A stretch of 64,000 nucleotides of DNA, taken from the NCBI GenBank assembly GCA_949825025.1, contig OX463787.1, positions 16,117,707-16,181,706 of the forward strand. Direction: 5' to 3'. The position numbers and the translations under genes were made by a program. This stretch comes from Siphlonurus alternatus (taxonomy: Eukaryota > Arthropoda > Insecta > Ephemeroptera > Siphlonuridae). The notes beneath the pieces were generated by a model. It worked only from the letters and a program-made list of their open reading frames with translations, was not told where the DNA came from and did no database searches. Positions 51,101 to 58,166 of this stretch are shown here, piece by piece. Each line of letters starts with the position of its first letter. Within the stretch, counting starts at the first letter, position 1.

Positions 51101-54100
51101 TTTTTTAAAAATTATATTATTTCATGATATCGAAAAGTTGCTATATAATTTTCATATTTATTCAACATCTAATAAACCTATTTTTTCATATATTCATGCA
51201 AATATTCATTTAAAATAACACCTTTCAAAAAGACTTAAAAAATATAATTTTTTACTTACTTGTGTAAAAGTAGATGAACTGACAGTTGTGACAGAACATG
51301 ACCCACATCATACTGAGGGCTTTTAGTCCATGAATTTCAGGAAGCTCTCCTTGCCGTAGCTTTAGGGTGAAGACGTTGCGAATGTTGGAGATCAGGGAAA
51401 ACGACAGAGCCATCTCGCGGACACTTCCTGAAACAATAGAAGCATCAGAGAAAGATTTAAGAGACGGGGAGGGGGAAAGGGACATTTTTTTTTTACCATA
51501 GGTCATTACATCACCATAAGTGAATGCCATATGCTGGCATTTGTCTTTGTTAAAGGGATACAGGCCTCAAATTAAAAATTAGGCAGTCACAGAGAGTTGC
51601 TTGAGTTGACAATCAACATTTGGATTATTTTTTTCCGTGCGCTATGCAGTTGCATGAGCGGGGGCTTCAAAGTAAGGATGCAGGTCCTTGATGACGTCAC
51701 AATGACGTCAAAAAACATGGCAGGAACTCATCATGGAAACCTCAGATAGGATGGTGAAAGATGGAACTAATTCTGTTATATTATATGTTTAATTAGTGAG
51801 TCAAACACCCTAGCATATAATTAACGGTACAGTAGATAGAAACATACACACAGATATATATAATATTTATATATAGAAAGAGAATTTATCATTAAAAACA
51901 TCCATGCAAAAATTGCAAATTACGGATAATATATATATTTTTTTATAATTAAAATGCTGAAAAGGGGTTGAGAATTCCATTAATAACCTTAGGGGTTAAT
52001 TTTACAACATTTAAATTTTCACCATAGAATTCAGCATACCAGATTACCCTTTGGACCAAATTTTCAGGCAAATTTGTGAAAGTTTTTCTATCTGAAAGAG
52101 ATTAACATTGAAATCCTTTAAGGAACTGGATTTTACCGTCGTTTCCAGTCCCAAATGGGGAGTAATATATATTTTTTTTTAAGAATTGAAACCAACCCCC
52201 AATAAAATTTATGGTTTCACCCTAAGTTCCTACCAAATTTCAAATTTCCAGCTCAAAGTCAACCTCCCCAAATATTAGCATGGGATTGGAACACCATTTT
52301 TGGCTCAGTATGTATTTATGAAACAACGGTTCAAATTATACTTAATTTGTAATTTTTAACTCTCCAGTTTCGATGACGTTATTAGAAACTTTAAAACGTT
52401 AATTAGTGCTTTTTCGTCACCTTTATTTCACATTATTTGAATACCAATATGAAATTTTAAATGCAAAAGAAGTCGCCGCCAGGCTTCGAACCCCGGTTCT
52501 CTTGTGCGTTTGGCCCGCGAATTAACGTTTCTAACAAACTAATAACGTCATCGAAACTGGAGAGTTAAAAAAATTACAAATTAAGTTTATACACCATATA
52601 CAGTGCATGGATTTCACTCTCGCAACAACAGAGGGTGAGGGAGTTGTCTCAAGCCTAGCAGATTCGCTGGGGTGGCAGCGATGGGAAGCAGGTAGCAGTC
52701 AAAAAGTAGCATTGTATGAATACCAGTATGAAATGTGAAAAGTATCGGAGGTCGACGTAGCTTAGTTTGTTAAAGCGCTCATTCGCGGGCCAAACGTACG
52801 AGAGAACCAAGGTTCGAAGCCCGGCGGCGACTTCTTTTGCATTTAAAATTTCATATTGGTATTCAAATAATGTGAAATAAAGTTGACGAAAAAGCACTAA
52901 TTAACGTTTCAAAGATTCAAATTATGTTATTTTTTTCATAAACTTACGTTTTTCTTCAGCAAAAACAATCTTCTTATCTTGTTTTCCAGTATCTGATATT
53001 TCAAGTACAGTTCCGATAAATACCAGCAAGCAAATGAGGGCAACAAAACACCTGCATGGAGAAAATAAATGTTTTTTTATAACAATAAATTTTAAAAATC
53101 AAATGAACGTTTTTTTAACAGAAAAACTATATTTTATAACTATAAGCTATTTAAATATTTAACTCATATGTCAAAGTTTTATTAAATTATATTTAACATG
53201 ATGTGCATGACGATACTTTTTTTAAAAAAATTATATCATTTGTTAATAGAGGCCTCATGTCACTATCTTGCAATTGATAATGATCGAAGCAATTAAAGTT
53301 TTTTTTTTTAATTTTCTCGTGTAAATAACGTTACAAAAAATATAATTATTTAATTATCAACTGTATTTTTTGGTTTGGACCGTCGTTACATAAAGGAATT
53401 TTCTCTAAAAAATCCTCTTCTTGGAAAAAAAAAAACGAATTTACGTTTATTTTATAATTATTTTTACACGACATGCAGTGGGAACACGTTCCGACTTGTT
53501 ATTTATGAACGATTTACGTTTATTTTATAATTATTTTTACACGACAGTGGGAACACGTACCGACTTGTTATTTATGAAATGCCTCTTCAAAATTCAAACT
53601 TTATGTATTCATGACGAAACGTTAGTAAATAAAATAAATAAACACCAAAAAATCAGCTGACTTGAAGCCTCCATTTGAACTGTTCAACGCCGTTGTCGCT
53701 CATGTCTGAAAATCCACCTTAAAGTGACATATGGGACAATAAAATTATGTATGAATAAAAAGTTTATGTAAGATACGTTAATGCAAGAAATGGGTAATTT
53801 TTCGTTTTCAGACCATCCCCCAAATTTATTAAAATTAAATAAATACAGAGAGCCGCAGGGCAATAGAGTATCGACCTCATTTTTGTTTTTATTGCAGAAT
53901 TGGATAGAGGGTGCAAAGTTATGCTATACCCTGATTTTTTTCAGATTTTTTAGAGCCCGGGAACTATTTTTAAAAAAATTATTGAAAGTTCCTTTTGTGA
54001 CGTCACGAGACGCCGCTCCTTAAGAAAAATATAGGACTTGCCGCCGCGTGACGTCACAAAAAGGACTTTCAATAATTTTTTAAAAATAGTTCTCGGGCTC

Positions 54101-56690
54101 AAAAAAATCTGAAAAAAAATCAGAGTAACATAACTTTTCACCCTCTATCCATTTCTGCAAGAAAAGAAATTGAGGTCGATACTCTATTGCACAAGCAACA
54201 TCGCACCAAATACGGCTGGGCGGGAGGAGAGGGGGGGAGTGAGTTCCATGAAGAAGAGGCATCAGCTATGTTGCCTTTCGTGATTGCTGACGTAATCCAC
54301 ACTTTATTACTCGCGACCGGCTTACCCTGGGGCACTCGCCACCGTGCGGCATGTATTCATACTCAGTTGATGGGTAACGTTTGATTAAAAAAAATCTTAT
54401 TTTTAAGGTTCCCTGTCCCTTTAAGGTATAACCTGAGAATTTGTCTGTCAAATTCACACCATAAAAAAAGACGTGGCAACACTGTTGAACTAGCAATGCA
54501 ACTCTGGGAGGAGTGGGTGGTGACTGCAGTCCCTTTAGAGCGTTACCAAATTTCTTATCTAATTTTAAAAACAATTAACGCAGCGGTTCGAAATATATGA
54601 AAACATTCATAAAAAAATAGTCCAAAAAATTAGCTTTTAATGTATATAAAATTTTAAAAAATATCTTGAGCCGTTTTTGTGTAATGTTGATTGAAAAATT
54701 TAACATTGAAAGGATACAAAATTCACAATTGATGTATAAATTTAATATTGACAACTTACGCCAGGAAGATGGTTGACGTCCTTGACCAGATGGGCTTCTC
54801 CCCAGGAAGGACCTTCACTTCGAGGACTCTGACGTCTCGATACTTTTGCTCCTCCGCAGTCTCGGGGTTGTCTATCATTAGTTCCAGTAGCGACCGTACG
54901 TCGTCCGGAGCGCCACAGTCGCGAGGTAGACAAATACCCAGCAACATATGACGAGACTAACAAAGTGATAAATTAAAAATTATTAAATATTATATTATTT
55001 TTATTATAATATAGTATTATACTCTAAAATTAAAATCTAAAACCATGAAAATTTTTCTGAAATATGTTTTTGTCAAGTACGTATTAGAGGATGAGTAAAT
55101 GAAATTTTAAATTGGAATTACTTTTTTTTTTTTTTTAGCTTCTCAACTGAACCCTACTATAGGGTACTGGCCACAATTAAGTGACTGAATTTAACCTCCC
55201 GGCTCTTCGTAGACCCTACTATTGTGGGTCCCTTCCAAACCGGGGTGGCCATGGCCTAAGCAATCCATCCCAGCATTCGCCTGGTTGTAACTGAGAAAAC
55301 CATGGAAACCTCAGTCAGGATGGTCGGTAATTGATGGAGGATGCCATCAATCACCTCCCGGATGCACGAGTGGGTGTTCTTTAGCAACCGCCACTTGTGA
55401 AAATTTTTGTGGTGCATGGCTGGGATCGAACTCACGACCATCCGATTACGAATCAGAGGCCAATACCACTGCGTCAAGTGCCGGAATTACTTTTAATCAG
55501 GTGTATAAAATTAATATTGGCAATTTTATTATATTTATTTAATTTCAGTCATAAAATTTTAGGGAGTGAGTTTTTAATATCGAATTACAAAAAAAAAGTG
55601 ATATTTTATAAATTGTTAATATTATCTTATCAAATTTCTGATATTATAGGGATACAGTCATACAGGTCTCACATTACAAATTAGACAGATAGGGAGAAAG
55701 TCTTTGCTGACGTCACAACTCATAGTCAGCTCAGATTAGCATTGAGTTAAAAAAAGAAAAAGCTGGACATCGAAAAAAGTTGTGCCGTCATCAAGAGCTA
55801 AATTTCTTAAATTTATTACATATCGACCTCAATTTTTTTTTTTTTATTGCAGAAATGGATAGAGTACAAAGTTATGCTACCCTGATTTTTTTTTCAGATT
55901 TTTTACAGCCCTGGAAATATTTTGAAAGTCCTTTTTGTGACTTTGTGACTTCACGTGGCTGCAAGTCCTATCCTTTTCTTAAAGAGAGGCGTCTCGTGAC
56001 GTCACAAAAAATACTTTTAATAATTTTTTAAAAATAGTTCCCGGACTCTGAAAAATCTGACAAAAATCAGAATAGCGTAACTTCGCACCCTCTATCTATT
56101 TCTGCAGTAAAAAAAAAAAAAAAAAAAAAAAAATAGGTCGATACTACATTTCACTGAATAATATCAATTTCATCTTAAAGTTATACATACCAAATGTTGC
56201 AGAGATCTGGCTTGTTTTTTAATTTGAGGAACCACCAGAGGTTCTGAGAGGTTCACACTCAAAGACACGACCCTGAACACGGACAGTGGAGATTCGTCCA
56301 CATGACCTGGCCACAACATCTCGTAAATGGAGTTTGAGACGTTGGCGATCACTCGCGAGTTAAGAACTTTGAAATTCTCGCACTCGCTACGAGAACCAAG
56401 CCAGTAGTCACTGCCAAGTAGAAACTCGCTCGAGGGTCGTCCTGTGGCATCCAACACTGGAAAATAGAGGGAATTAGGGTAGAGATAACGTCGATCAACT
56501 TTTTTTTTTTAGCTCTACTTGATTATCATGTAAACCTTAGCAAATTCACAGAAATTCTAAAAAAATTTTTTAGAGGCAGATATTATTGTCTAAAAGCCAT
56601 AGAAAAAATTTCCAAACACTTTAACAAGCCGATATTTTTTTTTAATTAATTTATTTATTTAATGTTGTATTATGTACAGCCACAAGAGAA

Positions 56691-56782
<92 letters not shown>

Positions 56783-56867
56783 ACAAATAAACAAATAAAC
56801 AAATAAACAAATAAACAAATAAACAAATAAACAAATAAACAAATAAACAAATAAACAAATAAACAAA

Positions 56868-56954
<87 letters not shown>

Positions 56955-57175
56955 AAGAAACACTCACTTCTGCTGGCCCAGGGCTGAAATTCCTCCAACG
57001 CACGAGAGAATTTATGCATTGTGTCCGCACATTGTCTGGTTATAGATGCACTTTTAGTCCACTCTAACTGTAAGACAGGGCGCCACACTTGAAGCAAGTC
57101 CAACATATTTATTCCATGTGTCGAGTTGGTGCCATGTATAGCCACCACTAGCAGCATTAGAAACGTCCGCAACAT
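33525..57175 (-). CDS. NRF-6-like acyltransferase 3 family membrane protein, 13 coding exons with two alternative last exons
   Basis: Assembled by hand from 12 shared exons plus one of two last exons. Coding segments: 57175..56968, 56456..56191, 54956..54760, 53051..52948, 51427..51260, 50953..50860, 49531..49400, 47884..47719, 46880..46798, 45675..45450, 44278..44104, 43229..43087, then 39087..38914 (711 aa) or 33707..33525 (714 aa). Every junction has AG acceptor and GT donor and all phases agree. Order: signal peptide (about 1-21), NRF domain (about 45-220) with CxxF/WLGS-C/GICLP-DC hallmarks, first membrane span (about 225-245), then an acyltransferase 3 domain (about 265-690) with about ten more hydrophobic spans. 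Conserved family patterns seen: FS-SN near 268-273, HGLKALSMMWV then CHN at 304-306, NG-SSVDTFFF, WW-NLLFITNF-like, CMPWTWYL, PYLVGMATGW, GYGGWV, PISRVSYCMYLVH. The family includes C. elegans NRF-6/NDG-4, linked by genetics to lipid or drug uptake; the enzymatic substrate is not known from sequence. The call is firm at family level, not ortholog level. Confidence 0.93.
33795..34076 (-). repeat. SINE with 5S-like head, type II
   Basis: Minus-strand head GACTGGGTCTCATCAGATCA, then a decayed CACGCTCGGCGTTGCTTGAC complement, body and core; the tail is incomplete. Confidence 0.8.
34077..35507. other. Gene-free stretch with a 41-bp tandem duplication
   Basis: Only a two-copy tandem repeat of about 41 bp (CAGCAAACGTAGCAAAATAT, then AATGACATGAACTGAAGAT) at 35217..35297 stands out; no gene was recognised. 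Confidence 0.6.
35508..35588. repeat. (AG)n microsatellite
   Basis: Uninterrupted AG run of about 80 bases. Confidence 0.97.
35612..35905. mobile_element. MITE family I, uninterrupted copy
   Basis: Same sequence as 19245..19646 without the nested hairpin (CTGCTCGTTGTTAGTAAACA, then AAGTATTGTTGTG). Confidence 0.8.
36010..36362 (+). repeat. SINE with 5S-like head, type I, complete
   Basis: Head GCGCAGTGCATTGACCGGTT, then GGTTAGTACTTAGATGGGTG, body, core GTCCGTCCTGACTGAGG and tail GGGGTGTATATCTTAG with an A-run. Same family as 18193..18582. Confidence 0.88.
36665..36808. mobile_element. Foldback MITE with ends GGTATTACACGATACAA
   Basis: Near-perfect arms GCCGGTTATTACACGATACA and TGTATCGTGTAATACCGGC, plus a second inner inverted pair (TTGCATACAATTTTTCCTT). 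The left flank is TTAA and the right flank TTAG. Same family as 3649..3811. Confidence 0.85.
37505..37916 (-). repeat. SINE with 5S-like head, type II, complete
   Basis: Minus strand: head GCGCAGTGCGCTTGACCGGG, GTTAGTAGTTGGATGGGTGA (5S-like), body AACGATTTACCCC complement, core CATCCTGGCTGAGGTTTCC, GCAAATGCCGGGATGG, and tail GGGTTTGATTAAAAAATT. Reference copy of type II. Confidence 0.9.
38472..38849. mobile_element. MITE family G next to exon 13A
   Basis: TTAA-flanked (38468..38471, 38850..38853) 378-bp hairpin with family G ends. It lies 64 bases past the exon 13A stop and may set the end of that 3' UTR. Confidence 0.9.
38895..38900 (-). terminator. Possible poly(A) signal for the 13A isoform
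   Basis: ATTAAA on the minus strand, 14 bases past the stop of exon 13A. It is the common variant of the animal poly(A) signal, but such hexamers are frequent in AT-rich DNA. Confidence 0.35.
38914..39087 (-). CDS. Exon 13A: proximal alternative last exon
   Basis: The acceptor is TTTTACAG, 4 kb downstream of exon 12, and the reading frame is phase 0. It encodes SLLQVGLMVNSFVVSSLMAV, then TLELPMLRFLSIVHPL, the usual final membrane span and EMPxxxLEK-like end of the family, and stops at TAG (38916..38914) after a polar tail. It is about 88 percent identical in its core to exon 13B by eye. An ATTAAA lies just downstream. Confidence 0.88.
   Translation of the reverse strand, partial: SLLQVGLMVNSFVVSSLMAVTLELPMLRFLSIVHPLKNYQPPTQQTKKEMLELSAKG
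39154..39498. mobile_element. MITE family F, TTAA-flanked
   Basis: Ends GGGTAAGATAACGCCACCAA and its near-complement, between TTAA repeats (39150..39153, 39499..39502). It lies in the intron just upstream of exon 13A. Confidence 0.9.
39815..40195 (+). repeat. SINE with 5S-like head, type II
   Basis: Partial head (GCCGAGCGTGGTTAGTAGTT, then GGATGGGTGAC), body, core TCCATCCTGGCTGAGGTTTC and tail AGTTAGGGTTTGATTAAAAA. Confidence 0.85.
40634..41069 (+). repeat. Three tandem copies of a 145-bp unit
   Basis: Each unit starts near GTTTAAAGAGTGTTGGTAAA and contains GCGATTTTAGCACGCTTCC. Copies 2 and 3 are almost identical; copy 1 has a few differences. All lie inside the TA transposon. Confidence 0.93.
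41738..41937 (+). other. GC-richer segment inside the TA transposon, possible captured exon
   Basis: A 65-codon frame (41742..41936; MTRLPKVSGCCSGRSTHHRE start) follows an acceptor-like TATTTACAG. Its base composition is clearly higher in GC than the AT-rich surroundings. No family was recognised. Confidence 0.25.
42067..42132. repeat. (AT)n microsatellite
   Basis: Uninterrupted AT run of about 66 bases. Confidence 0.97.
43087..43229 (-). CDS. Exon 12: last shared exon
   Basis: The acceptor is TTTCAG and the donor is G|GTATGT. It encodes WVSKILSMKMFVPISRVSYC, then MYLVH, the family's W-x-P-LSRLTYCAYLVH block. It ends in phase 0, compatible with both downstream last exons. About residues 607-654. 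Confidence 0.93.
43316..43845. mobile_element. MITE family D, inverted copy split by a MULE-type MITE
   Basis: Minus-orientation copy: TAGTTGAAAAATTACGTCTT at the left and ATTTCAACTCGGG at the right, with 43572..43826 inserted near its end. Confidence 0.82.
43572..43826. mobile_element. Mutator-like MITE with 9-bp target duplication
   Basis: Hairpin of 255 bp with ends CAGAGACCCTACAGAGACC and GGTCTCTGTATAAGAGTCTCTG-like. Long arms include TCGTGTCTTATGGCCAG and GAGAGTGGCGGCGC. It is flanked by an exact 9-bp duplication ATTTCAACT (43563..43571, 43827..43835), the size typical of Mutator-like elements. Much richer in GC than the surroundings. Confidence 0.88.
43846..44052. repeat. Dispersed repeat, copy 1
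   Basis: Contains TTTCAGCGTTGCAATTTCTC, CATAGGTCAG and CACTTCCGGCTACTTCCGG. The inverted copy is at 61908..62118. It overlaps intron 11 sequence next to exon 11. Confidence 0.75.
44104..44278 (-). CDS. Exon 11: acyltransferase 3 domain
   Basis: It starts at MALSAGWLVCSVL after acceptor ATATAG. Two spans flank NPSLWAACMGWIL. A GT further downstream (AG|GTAGGC) would break phase, so the donor was placed at GGAG|GTTGGT (44103). That restores GYGG-WV with exon 12, as in relatives. About residues 549-606. Confidence 0.88.
44419..44810. mobile_element. MITE family G', TTAA-flanked, in intron 10
   Basis: Ends GGTAGAGAAAACGCCGAACA and TGTTCGGCGTTATCTCTACC between TTAA repeats. The GTTTACATGTTAATCAAATG arm links it to family G. 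Confidence 0.9.
45450..45675 (-). CDS. Exon 10: acyltransferase 3 domain
   Basis: The acceptor is TTTTAG and the donor is GTACGA. Two hydrophobic spans (around ISFFLLAGSWIL and GPYLVGMATGWLLY) flank a loop with VMYVQPWYRIGPY, the conserved xYxKPWxRIGPYLVG motif of the family. About residues 473-548. Confidence 0.93.
45735..46069. mobile_element. MITE family B in intron 9
   Basis: Starts AATGAGCAACATACATGAA, ends ATGTATGTTGTCCATT; loop GCCCCCTGGAGGCGTC. Confidence 0.88.
46409..46730. mobile_element. MITE family A in intron 9
   Basis: Ends AATGGAGTATCGACCTCAA and TTGAGGTCGATTCTCCATT. The loop has GTGACGTCAC twice around TCCTATCTTTTTCTTAAGGA. Confidence 0.9.
46798..46880 (-). CDS. Exon 9: acyltransferase 3 domain
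   Basis: The acceptor is TTTTAG and the donor is GTAAGT. It encodes CMPWTWYLTADLQLFAVGTI, the strongly conserved CMxWTWYLAxDMQFF block, and a membrane span. About residues 446-472; the last codon is split with exon 10. Confidence 0.93.
46937..47224. mobile_element. Hairpin MITE in intron 8
   Basis: Ends GAATGTGAAAATTTTAGTGG and its complement; the perfect terminal match extends about 40 bases. Interior (ATGACGTCACGG, CTTAAGAAAAAGGATAGG) is related to families A and B, but the ends are different. Confidence 0.9.
47255..47419. mobile_element. hAT-type MITE in intron 8
   Basis: Ends CAGGCGCGGATCCAG and CTGGATCCATGCCTG around G-rich and C-rich inner arms (G7/C14 runs). The 8-bp flanks GTTAGCGC and GTTAGTGC fit a slightly mutated hAT target duplication. 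Confidence 0.75.
47719..47884 (-). CDS. Exon 8: acyltransferase 3 domain
   Basis: The acceptor is TTCCAG and the donor is GTACGT. It encodes LFLPYAFTIVLVIVTMQYW (a membrane span). The conserved CSKYWWRNLFFITNFF stretch follows, typical of this family (C-x-x-x-WW-x-NLL-x-INN). About residues 390-445; ends in phase 0. Confidence 0.93.
47924..48246. mobile_element. MITE family B in intron 7
   Basis: Left end diverged (GAATGGATATGAAAATTTT), right end ATGTATGTTGTCCATTT; loop GGCGTCAATAGGCGTC. Confidence 0.85.
48335..48805. mobile_element. MITE family B remnant split by another family B-like copy
   Basis: GCCTCCAGGGGGCGTGGCCG to 48370, and TTTAAAAATACTTCCTGGTC to GGTTGTCCATTG at 48805, are two parts of one B element. 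A complete B-like element lies between them. Confidence 0.8.
48371..48695. mobile_element. MITE intermediate between families A and B, nested
   Basis: Terminal AATGGACAATTTACATGAC is B-like. The interior (GGATAGAGGGT, ATGACGTCATGGGCG, CTTAAGGACAAACTCCTCGT) is A-like. The split target again shows AT on both sides. Confidence 0.85.
49400..49531 (-). CDS. Exon 7: acyltransferase 3 domain
   Basis: The acceptor is TTTCAG and the donor is G|GTAAGA. It opens GALMAHVILKSKAK (completing the FFxSG-x-LMA helix) and ends FLYRIPR, the position of the conserved YRxxRLxP motif, whose Arg codon is split with exon 8. About residues 346-389. Confidence 0.9.
49641..49965. mobile_element. MITE family A in intron 6
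   Basis: Ends AATGGAGTATCGACCTCG and GAGGTCGATACTCCATT; loop with two GTGACGTCA sites. It lies 110 bases upstream of exon 7. Confidence 0.9.
50178..50813. mobile_element. Foldback MITE, 636 bp, TTAA-flanked, in intron 6
   Basis: Ends AGTAGAGTGAGCGCTTTG and CACTCACTCTACT between TTAA repeats (50174..50177, 50814..50817). Long arms include AACTATGGTACCAATTAAAA and ATGCATCCTTATATGGAACA with complements; the loop holds GAGCCGTTTTTCCGG/CGGGAAAACGGCTC. Confidence 0.92.
50860..50953 (-). CDS. Exon 6: acyltransferase 3 domain
   Basis: Short exon after acceptor TTTTAG, with donor G|GTAAAG. It encodes YLKITENEFGVQPILNGLSS, then VDTFFFIS, matching the family pattern of a variable loop followed by NG-xSVDTFFFLSG. 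About residues 315-345. A 636-bp TTAA-flanked MITE lies 47 bases beyond its donor side. Confidence 0.88.
51260..51427 (-). CDS. Exon 5: start of acyltransferase 3 domain
   Basis: The acceptor is TTTCAG and the donor is A|GTAAGT. It encodes SVREMALSFSLISNIRNVF, then HGLKALSMMWVMFCHN. The His at about residue 305 sits where family members have the conserved WV-x-GH pattern, a likely catalytic position in acyltransferase 3 proteins; the preceding Gly is Cys here. About residues 259-314. Confidence 0.92.
52348..52590. repeat. Foldback carrying a minus-strand tRNA-like SINE
   Basis: Outer arms AATTTGTAATTTTTAACTCT, then CCAGTTTCGATGACGTTATTAG, pair with 52523..52590. Inside, the minus strand reads AATTCGCGGGCCAAACGCAC, then GGGGTTCGAAGCC, a tRNA B box, as in 52748..52916 but inverted. 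Confidence 0.75.
52748..52916 (+). repeat. tRNA-headed SINE (GTAGCTTAGTTTGTTAAAGC)
   Basis: Head GGTCGACGTAGCTTAGTTTG, then TTAAAGCGCTC (A box), then GGTTCGAAGCCCGGC (B box), followed by GCATTTAAAATTTCATATTG and an AATAAAG end. The inverted partner is at about 52384..52540; the pair spans about 530 bases in intron 4. Confidence 0.75.
52948..53051 (-). CDS. Exon 4: first transmembrane segment
   Basis: The acceptor is ATGCAG and the donor is C|GTAAGT. It encodes CFVALICLLVFIGTVLEI, a membrane span, then a charged loop (DTGKQDKK). Family members have a TM helix with the same kind of loop just before the acyltransferase part. About residues 224-258. Confidence 0.9.
53441..53580 (+). repeat. Tandem duplication of about 73 bp
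   Basis: TTTACGTTTATTTTATAATT, then TTTTACACGAC-AGTGGGAACACGT, repeated twice. The surroundings (AACTGTATTTTTTGGTTTGG, CAGCTGACTTGAAGCCTCC) are also weakly matched at 60705..60880. Confidence 0.8.
53862..54188. mobile_element. MITE family A in intron 3
   Basis: Ends AATAGAGTATCGACCTCA and TGAGGTCGATACTCTATT; two GTGACGTCAC sites in the loop. Confidence 0.9.
54760..54956 (-). CDS. Exon 3: end of NRF domain
   Basis: The acceptor is GTTAG and the donor is C|GTAAGT. It starts SRHMLLGICLPRDCGAPDDV, the GxCxPxxC motif that closes NRF domains, followed by a hydrophilic linker (about residues 159-223). The other two frames of this stretch also stay open, but only this frame matches the family and joins in phase. 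Confidence 0.92.
55125..55483 (-). repeat. tRNA-headed SINE, complete, in intron 2
   Basis: Minus-strand copy of the family at 28531: head CCGGCACTTGACGCAGTGGT, B box GAGTTCGATCCCAGCC, core ACCATCCTGACTGAGGTTTC, tail AGGGTTCAGTTGAGAAGC. Confidence 0.88.
55818..56150. mobile_element. MITE family A in intron 2
   Basis: Ends near ATATCGACCTC and AGGTCGATACTACATT with a 25-base A-run in the right arm; the middle is partly deleted. Confidence 0.82.
56191..56456 (-). CDS. Exon 2: NRF domain core
   Basis: The acceptor is TTCCAG and the donor is G|GTATGT. The split codon with exon 1 gives Met, producing the family hallmark MLDATGRPSSEFL after QPWASR. It then reads DYWLGSRSEC, the conserved Gly-Ser-Cys region of NRF domains. 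It encodes about residues 70-158 and ends in phase 0. Confidence 0.92.
56477..56650. mobile_element. MITE family G', truncated, in intron 1
   Basis: GGGTAGAGATAACGTCGATC, then ATGTAAACCTTAGCAAATTC and AAAAGCCATAGAAAAAATTT, match the left arm of 44419 and 57778. The right arm is absent; the (AAAT)n run begins where it should be. Confidence 0.82.
56694..56954. repeat. (AAAT)n / (AAACAAAT)n microsatellite
   Basis: About 260 bases: AAAT repeats, then AAACAAAT repeats (about 56780..56870), then AAAT again. It starts 14 bases after the exon 1 donor and reads on the minus strand as a long Leu-Phe-Ile-Tyr ORF that is not a gene. Confidence 0.97.
56968..57175 (-). CDS. Exon 1: start codon, signal peptide, start of NRF domain
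   Basis: The ATG at 57175..57173 is the first in-frame ATG; an in-frame GTG lies 39 bases upstream but is not a plausible animal start. Residues 1-21 (MLRTFLMLLVVAIHGTNSTH) form a signal peptide, so the NRF part should be extracellular or luminal. The exon holds the first NRF cysteine (RQCADTMHKF) and the family motif QPWA just before the junction. It ends after one base of a codon, at donor A|GTGAGT. The (TTTA)n run just downstream in the intron reads through as a long spurious ORF. Confidence 0.9.
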
Positions 57176-57201
57176 CGCACGGTGAAAATATAAATGTATA
57201 A

Positions 57202-57209
57202 TTTTTATA
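57202..57209 (-). promoter_or_regulatory. Possible TATA box of the acyltransferase gene
   Basis: TATAAAAA on the minus strand, 27 bases before the ATG. If used, the 5' UTR would be only a few bases, so transcription may start further upstream or from a non-coding exon that was not identified. Confidence 0.25.
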
Positions 57210-57777
57210 GACACGTTTCCTTAAATACAAACTGCTATACAAACAAGTTGTGATCCTAATCTTAGGCAACAAAATTTTGACACGTGTTTTCCTAAAAATA
57301 AGAAAGCTTTAATGTTTAAGTAAAAATGTTTGATAGCGAATGGATTAGTTATTTTTTAGCTAGTCTACTTAGCGATTAGTTATTGCTTATATTATTATAA
57401 AAGGTGCCTGTGGGCATTTTTGCTTCATTATTTTAATATCTTTGAGAATACATAGATGATTAGTTTCTATTTTTTCTAATGCTATCCGCGCGTTTCTCGT
57501 TTCTTTTTCCCCTCCCCCTCCAACCATCTGTATCTCTCAATCTGTATTATATACACGTGTCGTTACGTAACAATTAAGTATTTTTTATTTTTTTTAATAG
57601 AAAGTGAAATATTTTATTTAAATTATACAACGTTTTATATTATAAAATACATTAATTGACAAAATGACGAGCTTATATAATCGTAAAAATGTATAGTATT
57701 ATATTTTCATGATTTTTTTTTATAACAAAATCAGTCATAACTTTTTTAGATATTCAGCAAGATTAGTATTGTTTTAA

Positions 57778-58166
57778 GGTAGAGATAACGCCGAACAGCT
57801 GTTCGACGTACTTCCCTTTGATTAACGTGTAAGCCTTAGAAAATTCACAAAAATTCTGAAATTGTTTTGAGAGGCCGATATTAGTGCCTAAAAGCCATAA
57901 AAAAAATCAAAATAATTTAACGAGACATTTTTTTTTAAATTAAGTTTTAAGTTTGTCTCTACAATGGGAAAGCCCTATACTAAAAATTTAAAAAATTAAT
58001 TTAAAAAAATCATCTCGTTAAATTGTTTTGAAATTTTTTCTATGGTTTTTAGGCACTATATAATATCTGCCTCTCAAAAAAATATCAGAATTTTTGTGAA
58101 TTTGCTAAGGTTTACATGTTAATCAATGGAAAGTACGTCAAACAGCTGTTCGGCGTTATCTTTACC
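57778..58166. mobile_element. MITE family G', TTAA-flanked, upstream of the gene
   Basis: Ends GGTAGAGATAACGCCGAACA and complement between TTAA repeats (57774..57777, 58167..58170), 389 bp, about 600 bases upstream of the start codon. Confidence 0.9.

Noticed and set aside
54190..54420. Possible extra exon in intron 3
   Set aside because: GC-richer stretch with open frames on both strands, but exons 3 and 4 already join in frame and no family match was seen.
56651..57214. 187-codon ORF rich in Leu, Phe, Ile and Tyr
   Set aside because: Only its first 69 codons from 57175 are real (exon 1); the rest is the (TTTA)n microsatellite read past the splice donor.
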